Below are positions 63,284 to 64,000 of a stretch of 64,000 nt of DNA, in pieces. Source of the DNA: Paenibacillus selenitireducens (GTDB taxonomy: Bacteria > Bacillota > Bacilli > Paenibacillales > Paenibacillaceae); assembly GCF_002021565.1 (NCBI RefSeq), contig NZ_MSZX01000004.1, forward strand, positions 310,027-374,026. Reading direction: 5' to 3'. Each line of letters starts with the position of its first letter. The first letter of the stretch is position 1. The notes beneath the pieces were generated by a model. It was not told where the DNA came from and ran no database searches. It saw only the letters and a list, made by a program, of their open reading frames with translations. Position numbers and translations under genes: made by a program.

Positions 63284-63406
63284 GTCATGACCGAATACAA
63301 CATTTCACAGGTATTCTAGCAAATCACAGGCAAAAGCCCGATGGATTATGTCATTGAACGACGTCTTAATTGTTTTACAGCATTCTCCAATTGTGCAACA
63401 TTATAG
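63284..63406 (+). pseudogene. AraC-family HTH remnant
   Basis: Reads MTEYNISQVF, a TAG, then QITGKSPMDYVIERRLN and a TAG at 63404-63406. The FKQITGKSPMDYVIERRL run is characteristic of the second HTH of AraC regulators, and the in-frame stop replaces the Lys codon position. No start or effector domain remains. A clear remnant, on the plus strand. Confidence 0.8.
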
Positions 63407-63451
63407 TGTTATTTTCGTCTGATTTGAAGAAGACCTCTGGAGGTGACCCGA

Positions 63452-63898
63452 TTGAGGAAATCCTTTATCATACTGATCGCGTTCTGGTTGGTAAGTAATC
63501 TCATGATGATCAACTCCGCTTGGGCGGATTGGACATATCGATTTGTCGTGAATGAAGGTAAGACATATATGGTTACAGATCAACATGTCCAACCGGAGCA
63601 AACGGGTTCTAAAATTGGTAGGGTTACTTTTTACTCCGATCAGGAGGGGACGTATGCCGGCAATGTATCTAATTATTTTCCGAAGGGTACCGAATATTTC
63701 TTGATTAAGGATGTTGATATCCATAAAGCGATTGCGATAAAGGCATCTGATGGATCCTTCATTCAAGCCAATTATAAGGGGGAATATAAGGGTAAACCGG
63801 AGAGTTGGTCTAACATTTTACCCTATATATTCGGAGGCATGCTACTCATCATTGTCATCTTCATTGTGATCAACAAGGGGAGAAGCAGTCGCAGCTAG
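63452..63898 (+). CDS. secreted/membrane protein of unknown function
   Basis: A 148-residue protein starting at TTG 63452, 9 bases after GGAGG; a GTG at 63443 overlaps that ribosome site. A signal peptide (FIILIAFWLVSNLMMINSAWA) ends near residue 23, followed by a ~90-residue extracellular domain of mixed strands, and a C-terminal membrane helix (residues about 119-140) with a basic tail. This gives a type I layout. No family recognised. Confidence 0.6.
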   Translation: MRKSFIILIAFWLVSNLMMINSAWADWTYRFVVNEGKTYMVTDQHVQPEQTGSKIGRVTFYSDQEGTYAGNVSNYFPKGTEYFLIKDVDIHKAIAIKASDGSFIQANYKGEYKGKPESWSNILPYIFGGMLLIIVIFIVINKGRSSRS

Positions 63899-63934
63899 CC
63901 AGGTAATCTGGATAAGAGATGCAGGAGGGTTCCG

Positions 63935-64000
63935 ATGAAACGTTCAAAATTGATTAAAGTGCTCGTCATGATTGGCTTGGGGATGGTATTGGTAACAACT
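63935..64000 (+). CDS. start of a secreted or membrane protein (truncated by window end)
   Basis: ATG 63935 behind GGAGGG opens a frame with KRSKLIKVLVMIGLGMVL, a basic N-terminus plus hydrophobic stretch like a signal peptide or membrane anchor. Only 22 residues are visible, and it continues beyond base 64000. Its function cannot be judged. Confidence 0.45.
   Translation, partial: MKRSKLIKVLVMIGLGMVLVTT

Overview
The window looks like the chromosome of a spore-forming, low-to-mid G+C Firmicute of the Paenibacillaceae (Paenibacillus or a close relative). This rests on spoVM, a spoVIF-like gene, the cwlJ-gerQ germination pair, ylbF/ylbG, remA, and a rqcH-to-recG gene order very close to that of Bacillus subtilis. 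The species is inferred from gene content only. No rRNA, tRNA, CRISPR array or recognisable insertion sequence was seen.

Region 1 (1-7.0 kb): an XPB-type helicase, cut by the window edge, with a helicase-associated partner; the ylbF-ylbG pair; a conserved hypothetical; a LysR regulator; a PHP phosphoesterase; and a DUF2500 membrane protein. Region 2 (7.1-38.6 kb) is the core block: rqcH (reverse), a Ca2+ P-type ATPase, dapF, a yitJ-type methyltransferase/MTHFR, yicC, remA, gmk, rpoZ, coaBC, priA, def, fmt, rsmB, then a reversed pepT/gerQ/cwlJ insert, then rlmN, prpC, prkC, rsgA, rpe, a small membrane protein, spoVM, rpmB (reverse), yloU, a fakA-like gene, degV, recG and a spoVIF-like gene. 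These genes couple translation quality control, nucleotide and CoA supply, replication restart, formyl-Met handling, Ser/Thr phosphosignalling and sporulation. A short palindromic repeat occurs upstream of both the yitJ-type gene and coaBC.

Region 3 (38.7-55.3 kb) is accessory: an AcuI/YhdH-type reductase, a YhgE remnant, a Tet(L)-like efflux pump with a tet(L)-type leader-peptide attenuator, a copper-amine-oxidase-like lipoprotein, a LexA-controlled Y-family polymerase/YolD operon, several methyltransferases, acetyltransferases and Nudix enzymes, an orphan histidine kinase, and at least three decayed genes. A second possible leader-peptide attenuator precedes the methyltransferase at 47.0 kb.

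Region 4 (55.7-62.1 kb) is the most interesting part. It is an AT-rich, tightly spaced cassette of a nitrilase-fold hydrolase, a 1123-residue SMC/Rad50-like ATPase with a zinc hook and an extra N-terminal domain, and an HD-domain protein, possibly extended by a Nudix hydrolase. I do not recognise the combination as a named system. Its architecture (ATPase sensor plus putative enzymatic effectors) suggests anti-phage defence, but that is inference. The window ends with small membrane or secreted proteins, an AraC remnant and a truncated gene start.
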